Shown here piece after piece: positions 39,499 through 48,993 of a stretch of 64,000 nt of DNA. Each line of letters opens with the position of its first letter. The first letter of the stretch is position 1. The DNA comes from Desulfocapsa sp. (GTDB lineage Bacteria > Desulfobacterota > Desulfobulbia > Desulfobulbales > Desulfocapsaceae): NCBI GenBank assembly GCA_013792135.1, contig VMSP01000121.1, positions 1 to 64,000 on the forward strand, read 5' to 3'. A model generated the notes under the pieces. It was given only the letters and a program-made list of their open reading frames with translations, had not been told where the DNA came from and did no database searches. A program made the position numbers and the translations under genes.

Positions 39499-41727
39499 AT
39501 GAACGAAATAAAAGAACAGCTGGATAAAATAATCCACGCAACCCATCATGACCCTTTCCAATTTCTTGGCGTTCACTTTTCAGGGTCCGAAGAACAGACG
39601 GTTGTTATTCGCACCTTTCAGCCCCATGCCGCCTCCGTTACCCTGCTCACCGAGACTTTTTCCTTGCCTATGAAAAAGACCTGCGACGAAGGCCTCTATG
39701 AGCTGGAACTGGAGCGAGCTACTTTTAAAGACATCGACCTTGATCCCTACAATTACCGGTTCGAGATCACCTATTTTGACGGAACAGTTCACACCGTCAA
39801 TGATCCCTACCGTTTCCTGCCGGCACTCGACGAGCAGGACCGCTATCTCTTTAATTTCGGCACCCATTATGAACTCTATAACCACATGGGTGCCCACATG
39901 ACCAGTCGTTCCGGAATTGCCGGTACCATTTTCCGGGTATGGGCACCGTCTGCCGCCCGCGTCTCTGTTCTGGGAAATTTCAATAGCTGGGACGGACGGG
40001 TACACGCCATGCGCAGCCTGGGAGGTTCTGGAATTTGGGAGCTGTTTCTGCCGGGGATTGGTGAAGACGAACTCTATAAATTTGAGATCCGTACCCAGCA
40101 GGGGGCGATCCTGGAAAAGAACGACCCATTCCAGTTCTACGGCGAACTGCGTCCTAAGACCGCCTCCATTGTCCGCCCTCTGGATCACTATACATGGGAA
40201 GACCAACAATGGCAGCAGGACAGAAACGTCATTTCACCCTATGACCAGCCCATGGCTATCTATGAGGCTCATCCAGGTTCCTGGCAACGAGACCCGGAGG
40301 ATCCTGAACGATTTCTCACCTTCAGGGAGCTGGCCGACAAACTCATCCCCTATGTCCAGAAGCTGGGATTCACTCATATTGAACTGATGCCGGTAATGGA
40401 GCATCCGCTGGATGAATCCTGGGGCTATCAGGTGACAGGCCCCTTCAGTATGACCAGCCGCTACGGGACGCCGGAAGATTTCATGTACTTTGTTGACCAG
40501 TGTCATCAGAACAAAATTGGGGTAATCCTTGATTGGGTCCCGGCCCATTTTCCCAAAGACGAGCACAGCCTGGGCCGCTTTGACGGCACCTCCCTGTTTG
40601 AACACGAAGACCCGAGAAAAGGCGAGCAACAGGAATGGGGGACCTTTATCTACAACTATGGCCGCCGTGAGGTGAGCAATTTCCTGATAGCCAATGCCCT
40701 CTTCTGGTTGGACAAATACCACATTGACGGACTTCGGGTCGATGCCGTGGCCTCCATGCTCTATCTCGATTATTCACGCAAAGAAGGGGAATGGATCCCC
40801 AATGCCTATGGTGGTAGAGAGAATCTGGAGGCCATTGAGTTTATTCGTCATCTTAACTCCATTATTTATGATCGCCACCCTAATACCTTGATGATAGCGG
40901 AAGAATCAACCAGTTTTTACGGAGTTTCCAAAGCAGCGGATATCGGTGGGCTTGGTTTCGGCTTCAAATGGAACATGGGCTGGATGAACGATATTCTCAG
41001 TTATTTTACCAAAGACCCTCTATACAGGAAATTCCACCATAACATCCTCACCTTCTCCATCATCTATGCTTTTTCTGAAAATTTCATCCTCCCCATGTCC
41101 CACGACGAAGTAGTGCATGGCAAACGCTCGCTTCTCGACAAAATGCCAGGAGATCTGTGGCAGAAGTTTGCCAATCTGCGCCTGCTCTTCCTCACCATGT
41201 GGATGCATCCAGGAAAAAAACTGCTCTTTATGGGCAGTGAATTCGGACAATGGGCGGAGTGGAACTGTAAACGAAGCCTGGATTTCCATCTTCTGGACGA
41301 AAATCCACTTCATTCTCAGATGTTGACCTTCGTTGCGGAACTGAATCGGTTTTATAAGGAAAATCCCAGCTTGTGGCAACTGGATTTCAGCCCTGAAGGA
41401 TTTCAATGGCTTGATCTGGAAGACCGGCAGAATTCTATCATTTCCTATGTCCGTTATGGCAAGAACCGCGCCGACCACCTGGTCTGCCTGTTCAACTACA
41501 CCCCGCAGACTCATTATGACTACAAGCTGGGACTGCCGACCGACAGCCAGTATGAGGCAATCTTCTGTTCGGACAGCGAAAAATTTGGTGGCAGCAACGC
41601 CGGCAATAATGAGAGTAATACCACAATCTACCAGCCTCTTGCCGAACCCTTTGCTCAGGCCCCTTTCCATACACGGATCACCGTGCCGCCACTGGCTGGC
41701 GTAATTTTAAGACCCATTTCCAGATAA
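39499..41727 (+). CDS. glgB: 1,4-alpha-glucan branching enzyme
   Basis: FRVWAPSAARVSVLGNFNSWDGR, GVILDWVPAHFPKDEHSLGRFDGT, GLRVDAVASMLYLDYSR, LPMSHDEVVHGK. Confidence 0.97.
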   Translation: MNEIKEQLDKIIHATHHDPFQFLGVHFSGSEEQTVVIRTFQPHAASVTLLTETFSLPMKKTCDEGLYELELERATFKDIDLDPYNYRFEITYFDGTVHTVNDPYRFLPALDEQDRYLFNFGTHYELYNHMGAHMTSRSGIAGTIFRVWAPSAARVSVLGNFNSWDGRVHAMRSLGGSGIWELFLPGIGEDELYKFEIRTQQGAILEKNDPFQFYGELRPKTASIVRPLDHYTWEDQQWQQDRNVISPYDQPMAIYEAHPGSWQRDPEDPERFLTFRELADKLIPYVQKLGFTHIELMPVMEHPLDESWGYQVTGPFSMTSRYGTPEDFMYFVDQCHQNKIGVILDWVPAHFPKDEHSLGRFDGTSLFEHEDPRKGEQQEWGTFIYNYGRREVSNFLIANALFWLDKYHIDGLRVDAVASMLYLDYSRKEGEWIPNAYGGRENLEAIEFIRHLNSIIYDRHPNTLMIAEESTSFYGVSKAADIGGLGFGFKWNMGWMNDILSYFTKDPLYRKFHHNILTFSIIYAFSENFILPMSHDEVVHGKRSLLDKMPGDLWQKFANLRLLFLTMWMHPGKKLLFMGSEFGQWAEWNCKRSLDFHLLDENPLHSQMLTFVAELNRFYKENPSLWQLDFSPEGFQWLDLEDRQNSIISYVRYGKNRADHLVCLFNYTPQTHYDYKLGLPTDSQYEAIFCSDSEKFGGSNAGNNESNTTIYQPLAEPFAQAPFHTRITVPPLAGVILRPISR

Positions 41728-41742
41728 GAAGGAACTCAAAAA

Positions 41743-41940
41743 ATGGCTGCCAATTCACCGACCCAACGCCCTGGAGACAAGATGAAAAAGGCCATCTGCG
41801 CCTTTTCTGAACTCATCAAGGAACATCCAGAAAAAAGTCGAATTTCCTTGCTCCATCAGGTCGAGATCAAGTTCGACCTCTCCCCTAAAGATTGTGAGTT
41901 TCTTAACGACCATTTCACCGAATGTCAGAATCAGGGGTAA
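41743..41940 (+). CDS. Small conserved-type protein (65 aa)
   Basis: RBS-like aagaagga upstream; MKKAICAFSELIKEHPEKSRISLLHQVEIKFDLSPKDCEFLNDHF; sits directly after glgB. Confidence 0.55.
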   Translation: MAANSPTQRPGDKMKKAICAFSELIKEHPEKSRISLLHQVEIKFDLSPKDCEFLNDHFTECQNQG

Positions 41941-41973
41941 AAACAGCGAAGAAATAATAAAGGAGGTTAGAGA

Positions 41974-42630
41974 ATGGATGCCTACCAGCAACTCATCGCC
42001 ACCATCGCCCTGACCATGGGCACTGCCTGGGCCGCCGGGATCAATCTCTACGCAACCATCGGGGTTCTTGGTTTTCTGGGACTGACTGGTAACATTGTTC
42101 TCCCCGAACAGTTGCAGATACTGCAAAATCCTCTGGTGGTAGGTGCGGCCGCCCTGATGTACGCTGTAGAATTTTTTGCCGACAAGACTCCGGGGGTGGA
42201 TACCGGTTGGGACACCATTCACACCTTTATCCGCATTCCGGCTGGTGTCATGTTGGCGGCTGGGGCCGTGGGCGAGGTAAATCCAGCCGTCGTCATCGTG
42301 GCCGGAATCCTGGGCGGGACTGTCTCCGCCACCACCCATTCCCTCAAGGCCGGCTCACGAATCCTGATCAACACCTCTCCTGAACCCTTCAGCAACTGGA
42401 CCGCCTCACTGTTGGAAGACGTGGCCGTTGTCGCCGGACTCTGGACCGCACTCTATCACCCCATGACCTTTATAGGACTCTTCTTCCTGTTTATCCTCCT
42501 GGCCATATGGTTGCTGCCCAAGATATGGCAGGGGATCAAAGCACTTGTAGTCAGACTAAAGACATGCCTGACGCCACCGTCCCCACCGCCACAAGATGAT
42601 CACAAGTCGTCCAACCCTCAGCTGAACTGA
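41974..42630 (+). CDS. DUF4126-like membrane protein
   Basis: AGGAGG RBS at ~41961; GTAWAAGINLYATIGVLGFLGLTG…PVVGAAALMYAVEFFADKTPGVDTGWDTIHTFIRIPAG-type pattern. Confidence 0.75.
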   Translation: MDAYQQLIATIALTMGTAWAAGINLYATIGVLGFLGLTGNIVLPEQLQILQNPLVVGAAALMYAVEFFADKTPGVDTGWDTIHTFIRIPAGVMLAAGAVGEVNPAVVIVAGILGGTVSATTHSLKAGSRILINTSPEPFSNWTASLLEDVAVVAGLWTALYHPMTFIGLFFLFILLAIWLLPKIWQGIKALVVRLKTCLTPPSPPPQDDHKSSNPQLN

Positions 42631-42733
42631 CTTGCCAGAATAATGACAACAGGGTAACGCACATTCGCACTTAATAAACAAGTTAAAAGGCTACAGAACT
42701 ATAAACCAACAGACATAACGAGGAGGAATAAAA

Positions 42734-45700
42734 ATGAAGAGAACCGGCAGCAGCTTTTTTACAACATTAACCCTGACGTTTTTGTTTATGACGGGAGCGT
42801 TGCTGCCCCAGGTACTGGCGGCGTCCTTTGCCTATATTCCAAACCACTACAGTAACTCAGTCTCAGTTATAGACACAAGCACCAACACTGTTGTCGCGAC
42901 CCCCGCTGTAGGAAATGGTCCTTTTGGCGTAGCAGTCAATCCTACAGGCACAAGGGTTTATATAACAAACCTTAACGGCGGCACCGTTTCCGTCCTGGAC
43001 ACATCAAGCAATACCGTCATTGCCACAATCACAGTAGGCGAAAACCCTTATGGTATCACAGTGACTCCTAACGGCAGCCGCGTCTATGTGGCAAACTGGC
43101 TAAGCAACACCGTCTCGGCAATAGACACCAACACAAATACCGTTACGGCTACCATCCCGGTGGGAGCTGGTCCTTTTGGTATAGACGTCAACCCCGCCGG
43201 CAGCTGCGTCTATGTGACAAACAATGCCATTGATACCCTTTCGGTAATTGATACAAGCACCAACACTGTCATTACCGATCCCGCCCCAGTCTCTACCGGG
43301 GATGTTCCCTGGATGATAGCCATCACCCCATCAGGCAATCATGCCTATGTGGCACACTATAATGAATCCAATGTTTTGGCCATTGATACAAACACAAACA
43401 GCGTTGTCAGCACGATTCCTCTGGGCGGTATTACTATTGCCGGTTTGGCAGTCAATCCCTCCGGCAGCCTTGTTTATGCGGCAAACAGTAATAACAACAC
43501 TGTCCAGTTCATCGACACAAGTTCAAATACCGTTGCTGGTGCCATCCCCGTGGGAAGTTATCCCTATGGTTTGGCGATTACACCTTCCGGCAGTCATGTC
43601 TATGTGGCAAATCATTATAGCGACACTGTCTCGGCCATAGACACTGTCACGAATACCGTTGTTGCCACTATCCCGGTGGGATCACATCCTGTTGCCGTCG
43701 GCAAGTTTATCGGGCCCAATATATGCACCCCGCCTCCTTCAGGAATGTTCTCCTGGCTGGGCGGAGACAATAACGCCCTCGATATGGTCGGCGCCAACCA
43801 CGGCACGTTGGTAAATGGTACAACGTATGCCGCAGGCATGGTCGATCAGGCATTCAGTCTGGATGGAGAGGATGATTATGTGAACATACCGAATCTCACC
43901 AGCCAGAAATTCCCTGCGGCTTTCACAATCGGCGCCTGGATAAAGGCAACCGTATTACCGGGCGACATCGTGGTCTTAGCCGGTATGCCGGGAGGATATC
44001 AATTGGATTTACGCTCTAATGGCAAAATAGCATTTGGGAATGCCGGAGCAATGGTTGACTCAACAGCCTCAATTTCCAACAACACGTTTGTTCATGTAGC
44101 AGCCAGCTTTGATGCAGGAAATGTAAATATATATATCAATGGGGTACTGGATCATCAAGGCACGACCACCACATATAGCGGAGGTGAAATTCCATTTCAG
44201 GTCGGAGGGTTCGGAGATTACGCAAATACTTTTTTTAATGGGATGATCGATGAATTGGAACTCTACAATCGTGCCCTTACCGCCGAGGAAATAGCCGCCA
44301 TCTACAACGCCGGCAGTGCCGGAAAGTGCCGCTCCTGCACTCCGCCTCCCACTAACATGGCAGCATGGTGGAAGGCAGAAAATAATGCCGATGACAGCGT
44401 GAGTACTAATAACGGCACCGTGCAAAATGGTACAACGTATGCCGCAGGTAAGGTCGATCAGGCCTTCAGCCTGGATGGAGTGGATGCTTATGTTGAAGTG
44501 CCGCATAATGCAAGCCTGAGTTTCCCTCCTGCTTCGCCAATGAGTTTTGATCTATGGGTATATCGAACAAGTACATCAGCAACTCAACATATCTTTTCAA
44601 AACGTACCGACTGTACTTACTTTAATTATCAGCTAGCTTTGGATTCTGGCTTTAACACCGGGTTATGTTTCGGAGGCAATGCAACTCAGATCTGCACAAC
44701 TGGAGAGGAATCAGACCTGCCGCTCAACACCTGGACCCATATTGCCGGAACTTCTGACGAAACCACACTAAAACTGTATGTAAACGGCAAGTTAGCCGCA
44801 AGCAGATTAGGTTCTTTAGGTTCAGAGAATGAGGTTCCTCTTAAATTTGGTGCTGCGGGAACATGCGGCACATATCCATTTGGTGGCCTCATCGACGAAA
44901 TGGCAATCTACAGCCGCACCCTTTCAGCTGAGGAAATTGCGGCAATTTACAATGCCGGCAGCGCCGGGACGTGCGATATTGACACGACCCCTGACGCCTT
45001 TACCTTCACTGACCAGACAGGTGGGGCGGTAAATACTCTTACTCTTTCTAATACGATCACCGTAAGCGGTATCAACAGTCCGGCAGACATAAGCATTTCA
45101 TCCTGTACCGGTACAAATTGCGAATACCAGATCAACGGCGACAGTTGGACCTCTACTGCCAGCACAGTCAATAATAACGATACGGTTACCGTCAGACAGA
45201 CATCATCAAGCAGTTATGCGACAACCACAAACCTCAGCCTCGATATTGGCGGAGCAACTGATACCTTCAGCATAACTACAATCCAGAAGTATATCATGAC
45301 TCCAGGGAAAGCGGGTGATGGCAGCGGAACTATAACCAGCGACACAGCAAGCATAGATTGTATTTCCCGCCCAGAACCCGGAATAAACGATGGAACAGAT
45401 ACCGGTACAAGCCTGGCTGGAAAAGATGCCTTCGGCGGAACATGCAGCAACCCCGGCTACAATAATGGTGACGGCACTGCTATTTATGCTGCTCCCATAA
45501 CTACCTGTAACGAATGTAACAGTGACGCATTCATTCAGTTTGATTTGGCTTCGTTACCAGCCACTGTGGAACATGTTTATCTCGGAGTTACCCATTATCC
45601 TCATGACACATATTGTTATTCAAACTGTGACGCTGATTTTTATTTTTATCCCCTAACCTCTTCATGGAGTGAAAATACTGTCAGCTTGACAAATAACCCG

Positions 45701-46630
45701 ACTGCCAGCACAACGCCAGCCTATGGCCCAATCAATATTACCTTCCCTAATGACTTTGGAGCTCGAGAGTATGAAATTACAGATCTTTATCAACAATGGA
45801 AAGATGGTAGCATTCCAAATTATGGGATTGAAATTTCTTCTCCAACGATTGGGTGCAACAATGCATCTGTTGCTTTTTATGTCCATAGCTCTGACTCAGA
45901 AATTGGCAAGCGCCCCTATTTGCGTATTGTAACCGCCACAAGTGTCAATAACGAATGCGCCGGAGGGAATGCATGGAACTATGCATCTGGCGCAATCGTC
46001 ACCCTTACCGCCACCCCAGATGCAGGTTCTACCTTCACCGGCTGGAGCGGAGATGCAGACTGCGATGATGGTATAGTGACCATAAATGCAAACACAACCT
46101 GTACCGCTACTTTTGCTATCAATACCTACACTGTTAGCGCATCGGCAGGACCCAACGGCTCAATTAGCCCAGCAAATGACCAAACTGTAAATCATGGAAC
46201 TACAACCACATTTACCGTCACCCCTGACACCAACTACACCGCCAGTGTCAGCTGCACCTGCGGCGGAACACTAGATGGCACCACCTACACCACAAATGCC
46301 GTTACTTCAGACTGTACCGTTATTGCAACCTTTACCCTTAACAGCTATCCCCTCACGATCAATAAAACTGGCATCGGCACGGTGACAAGCAGCCCATCCG
46401 GTATTATTTGCGGCACGGATTGTTCCGAGGATTATAACTTTGGAACCGATGTCACCCTCACAGCCACTCCAGCTACCGGCAGCATCTTTACCGGATGGAC
46501 AGGCGGTGGCTGTACAGGGACAGGAGTTTGCACGGTGACCATGGATGAGCAGAAAGAAATTTCTGCATCTTTCCTGAAGGACTTTCCCTGGCCGATGTTT
46601 TTACCAGCCATAACCAAAGGAGTCCAATAA
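42734..46630 (+). CDS. Large secreted multidomain protein: 7-blade YVTN propeller, two LamG-like domains, DNRLRE-like region, GxxFTGWSG repeats, FPWPMFLPAI tail
   Basis: Signal peptide; seven [YV]xTNxxxxTVSxIDTxTNTVxAT repeats; two WLG/WWKA…VDQAFSLDGxDxYV blocks; DAFIQFDLASLPATVEHVYLGV; C-terminus DFPWPMFLPAITKGVQ. Confidence 0.85.
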   Translation: MKRTGSSFFTTLTLTFLFMTGALLPQVLAASFAYIPNHYSNSVSVIDTSTNTVVATPAVGNGPFGVAVNPTGTRVYITNLNGGTVSVLDTSSNTVIATITVGENPYGITVTPNGSRVYVANWLSNTVSAIDTNTNTVTATIPVGAGPFGIDVNPAGSCVYVTNNAIDTLSVIDTSTNTVITDPAPVSTGDVPWMIAITPSGNHAYVAHYNESNVLAIDTNTNSVVSTIPLGGITIAGLAVNPSGSLVYAANSNNNTVQFIDTSSNTVAGAIPVGSYPYGLAITPSGSHVYVANHYSDTVSAIDTVTNTVVATIPVGSHPVAVGKFIGPNICTPPPSGMFSWLGGDNNALDMVGANHGTLVNGTTYAAGMVDQAFSLDGEDDYVNIPNLTSQKFPAAFTIGAWIKATVLPGDIVVLAGMPGGYQLDLRSNGKIAFGNAGAMVDSTASISNNTFVHVAASFDAGNVNIYINGVLDHQGTTTTYSGGEIPFQVGGFGDYANTFFNGMIDELELYNRALTAEEIAAIYNAGSAGKCRSCTPPPTNMAAWWKAENNADDSVSTNNGTVQNGTTYAAGKVDQAFSLDGVDAYVEVPHNASLSFPPASPMSFDLWVYRTSTSATQHIFSKRTDCTYFNYQLALDSGFNTGLCFGGNATQICTTGEESDLPLNTWTHIAGTSDETTLKLYVNGKLAASRLGSLGSENEVPLKFGAAGTCGTYPFGGLIDEMAIYSRTLSAEEIAAIYNAGSAGTCDIDTTPDAFTFTDQTGGAVNTLTLSNTITVSGINSPADISISSCTGTNCEYQINGDSWTSTASTVNNNDTVTVRQTSSSSYATTTNLSLDIGGATDTFSITTIQKYIMTPGKAGDGSGTITSDTASIDCISRPEPGINDGTDTGTSLAGKDAFGGTCSNPGYNNGDGTAIYAAPITTCNECNSDAFIQFDLASLPATVEHVYLGVTHYPHDTYCYSNCDADFYFYPLTSSWSENTVSLTNNPTASTTPAYGPINITFPNDFGAREYEITDLYQQWKDGSIPNYGIEISSPTIGCNNASVAFYVHSSDSEIGKRPYLRIVTATSVNNECAGGNAWNYASGAIVTLTATPDAGSTFTGWSGDADCDDGIVTINANTTCTATFAINTYTVSASAGPNGSISPANDQTVNHGTTTTFTVTPDTNYTASVSCTCGGTLDGTTYTTNAVTSDCTVIATFTLNSYPLTINKTGIGTVTSSPSGIICGTDCSEDYNFGTDVTLTATPATGSIFTGWTGGGCTGTGVCTVTMDEQKEISASFLKDFPWPMFLPAITKGVQ

Positions 46631-46777
46631 AAGAGGAGAGTCTTTATACACCTTGCTCCTCCGGTGTGGGCTGGACAATTTCTCAACATAGCCGATGGAG
46701 CACCATTACTTATTTTGTCTATCCAATAGTGCACAAATTCTGCGGCAAAGGTAAAAAACAAAACAGGGGGAAAAACC

Positions 46778-48781
46778 ATGAAAAACAAGCGGATTAAAGG
46801 TTCTATTTGGCTTCTCATGTTGATGGCGATGTTCTGTGCCTTGATGGCTGATATGGCCAATGCGAACAGTGGAGTAAAAAACCGACCCCTGCCGGTGGAA
46901 AATGATCTCTTACAATTCAGGGCTGGAACTCATGTCATGGGGTTCAAGCCGGACAAGGCGTACCTTGTGAATACGGCTGGTTTTTTAAGCGTAGAATTTC
47001 TTGGCGCCCATACTATTGTCCCGCAGGCTGTCGCCGCAGATAACACAAATCGGCACCAGGATAATATTGCATTAACACCAGACCGTGAAGACACGCTTGC
47101 CAATCTGCAACGGGTCGAATACCAGGATCTTTGGGACGGGATAACCCTTCACTATGACGCGGTGCAAACGGGGATTGCCGAAAGCACTTATTTCATTCAA
47201 CCCGGGGCTGATGTTGCTGATATCAGGTTGAGATATAACGCCGACACCGAACTGCAGCAAGACGGGTCGCTCAAGATCAAACTTGCCACCCGGCAAGGCT
47301 ATATTACCGAGTCAATGCCAGTGGCTTGGCAGATTGTGGATGGCCGAAAAAAAGCAGTCCAGGTGGCATATGAGATACAAGACGGGAAAATTGGCTTTAA
47401 AACTGGAGCATACAACAAGGATCATGAACTGATTATCGATCCAACCTATCAGTGGCACACTTTCTACGGCTCTACAGCTACTGATTCTGGCCTTGCCATA
47501 GCTGTTGACGAAAACGGAAATGTCTATGTAACAGGTTCCAGCGATGCCACCTGGGGCAACCCGTTGCATCCTTATACTGACAGTACTGACATCGTGGTCT
47601 TAAAACTTAACAGCTCAGGAGCATTGCAGTGGAATACCTTCTATGGCTCTGCAAATAGTGATTATGGCAATAGCATAGCCATTGACGGAAACGGGAATGT
47701 TTATGTAACAGGTCAGAGTAATACCTCCTGGGCCAGCCCGGTCGCCCCGCTGCATGCCCATAATTCAGGCTTTGATGTCGTGATTCTCAAACTTGACAGT
47801 TCAGGGGCATACCAGTGGCACACCTTCTACGGCTCTGCGTCTACTGATTCTGGCCTTGGCATAGCTGTTGACGGAGACGGGAATATCTATATATCAGGTA
47901 TCAGTGTTGCCACCTGGGGCATCAGCCCGCTTAATCCCCATGGTGGAGGGGGTAACGCTGATATCGTTGTCTTCAAGCTTGACAGTTCAGGAAACAACCT
48001 GCTGTGGAATACCTTCTATGGCTCTACATCCACTGATTATGGTAATGGTATAGCCCTCAAAAGCGGATATGTTTATGTAACAGGTTACAGCAATGCATCC
48101 TGGGGTATCCCGCTGCATGCTCATAGTGCAGGAGCTACAGCTGACATCATGATCTTAAAGCTTGACGATACAGGAGCGTTACAGTGGAACACCTTCTACG
48201 GTTCTGGAACATATGACGATAAAGGCTATGGTATAGCCGTTGACGGGAGCGGGAATACCTATGTAGCAGGTACGAGTAAGGCCACCTGGGGCAGTCCTGT
48301 TAATCCTTTTAATGGAAGTGGACAGGGTGAAATCACGGTCCTCAAGCTTAACACTTCTGGGGCATTACAATGGAACACCTTCCACGGCTCGCTATCTATT
48401 GATAATGGTTATAACATAGCCGTTGATGGAAATAGAAATGTCTATGTAACAGGTTCCAGTAATGCCACCTGGGGCAGCCCACTGCATGCTTATAGTGGCA
48501 GCACTGACATTGTGGCCTTAAAGCTTGCTAATTCAGGAATACTCCAGGGAAATACATTCTACGGCGCTGTATCTGTTGCTGATTATGGTTATGGTTTAAT
48601 CGTTGACGGAAGCGGAAATGTCTATATAACAGGTTCCAGCAATGCCACCTGGGGCAGCCCGCTGCATGCTCATAGCGTAGGCCTCAACGAGGATATCGTG
48701 ATCTTAAAGATCTCCGATACCTTCAAGAAATTCCCATGGCCGATGTTTCTACCAGCCATCATCAAGGGAGGAGTCCATTAA
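46778..48781 (+). CDS. Secreted SBBP-repeat beta-propeller protein with FPWPMFLPAI tail
   Basis: Signal peptide; seven repeats of QWNTFYGS…DYGxxIAVDGxGNVYVTGSSNATWGSPL…DIVxLKLxSSG; C-terminus KFPWPMFLPAIIKGGVH. Confidence 0.88.
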   Translation: MKNKRIKGSIWLLMLMAMFCALMADMANANSGVKNRPLPVENDLLQFRAGTHVMGFKPDKAYLVNTAGFLSVEFLGAHTIVPQAVAADNTNRHQDNIALTPDREDTLANLQRVEYQDLWDGITLHYDAVQTGIAESTYFIQPGADVADIRLRYNADTELQQDGSLKIKLATRQGYITESMPVAWQIVDGRKKAVQVAYEIQDGKIGFKTGAYNKDHELIIDPTYQWHTFYGSTATDSGLAIAVDENGNVYVTGSSDATWGNPLHPYTDSTDIVVLKLNSSGALQWNTFYGSANSDYGNSIAIDGNGNVYVTGQSNTSWASPVAPLHAHNSGFDVVILKLDSSGAYQWHTFYGSASTDSGLGIAVDGDGNIYISGISVATWGISPLNPHGGGGNADIVVFKLDSSGNNLLWNTFYGSTSTDYGNGIALKSGYVYVTGYSNASWGIPLHAHSAGATADIMILKLDDTGALQWNTFYGSGTYDDKGYGIAVDGSGNTYVAGTSKATWGSPVNPFNGSGQGEITVLKLNTSGALQWNTFHGSLSIDNGYNIAVDGNRNVYVTGSSNATWGSPLHAYSGSTDIVALKLANSGILQGNTFYGAVSVADYGYGLIVDGSGNVYITGSSNATWGSPLHAHSVGLNEDIVILKISDTFKKFPWPMFLPAIIKGGVH

Positions 48782-48993
48782 GAGAGGAGCCGTTTACAGA
48801 TACACAGCAAGCTCGACAAGCTCAAAAGCTTCATTTATCTGCAAAAACTCGGATAGCCTGAAGAAGCATTGCTCCTCTGTGGTTAGATAGTTTCTCATAA
48901 AAACCGTCATAACCGGAGGGGTAATCGCTATGTTCTATACATCAAATATGCACATATTCTGCGGAAATGGCCAGAATATGACTTTATCAAAAG

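Noticed and set aside
43000-48700. Repeats in the two propeller genes as tandem DNA arrays or phase-variation tracts
   Set aside because: They are diverged protein-level YVTN/SBBP blades (seven each), normal for beta-propellers.
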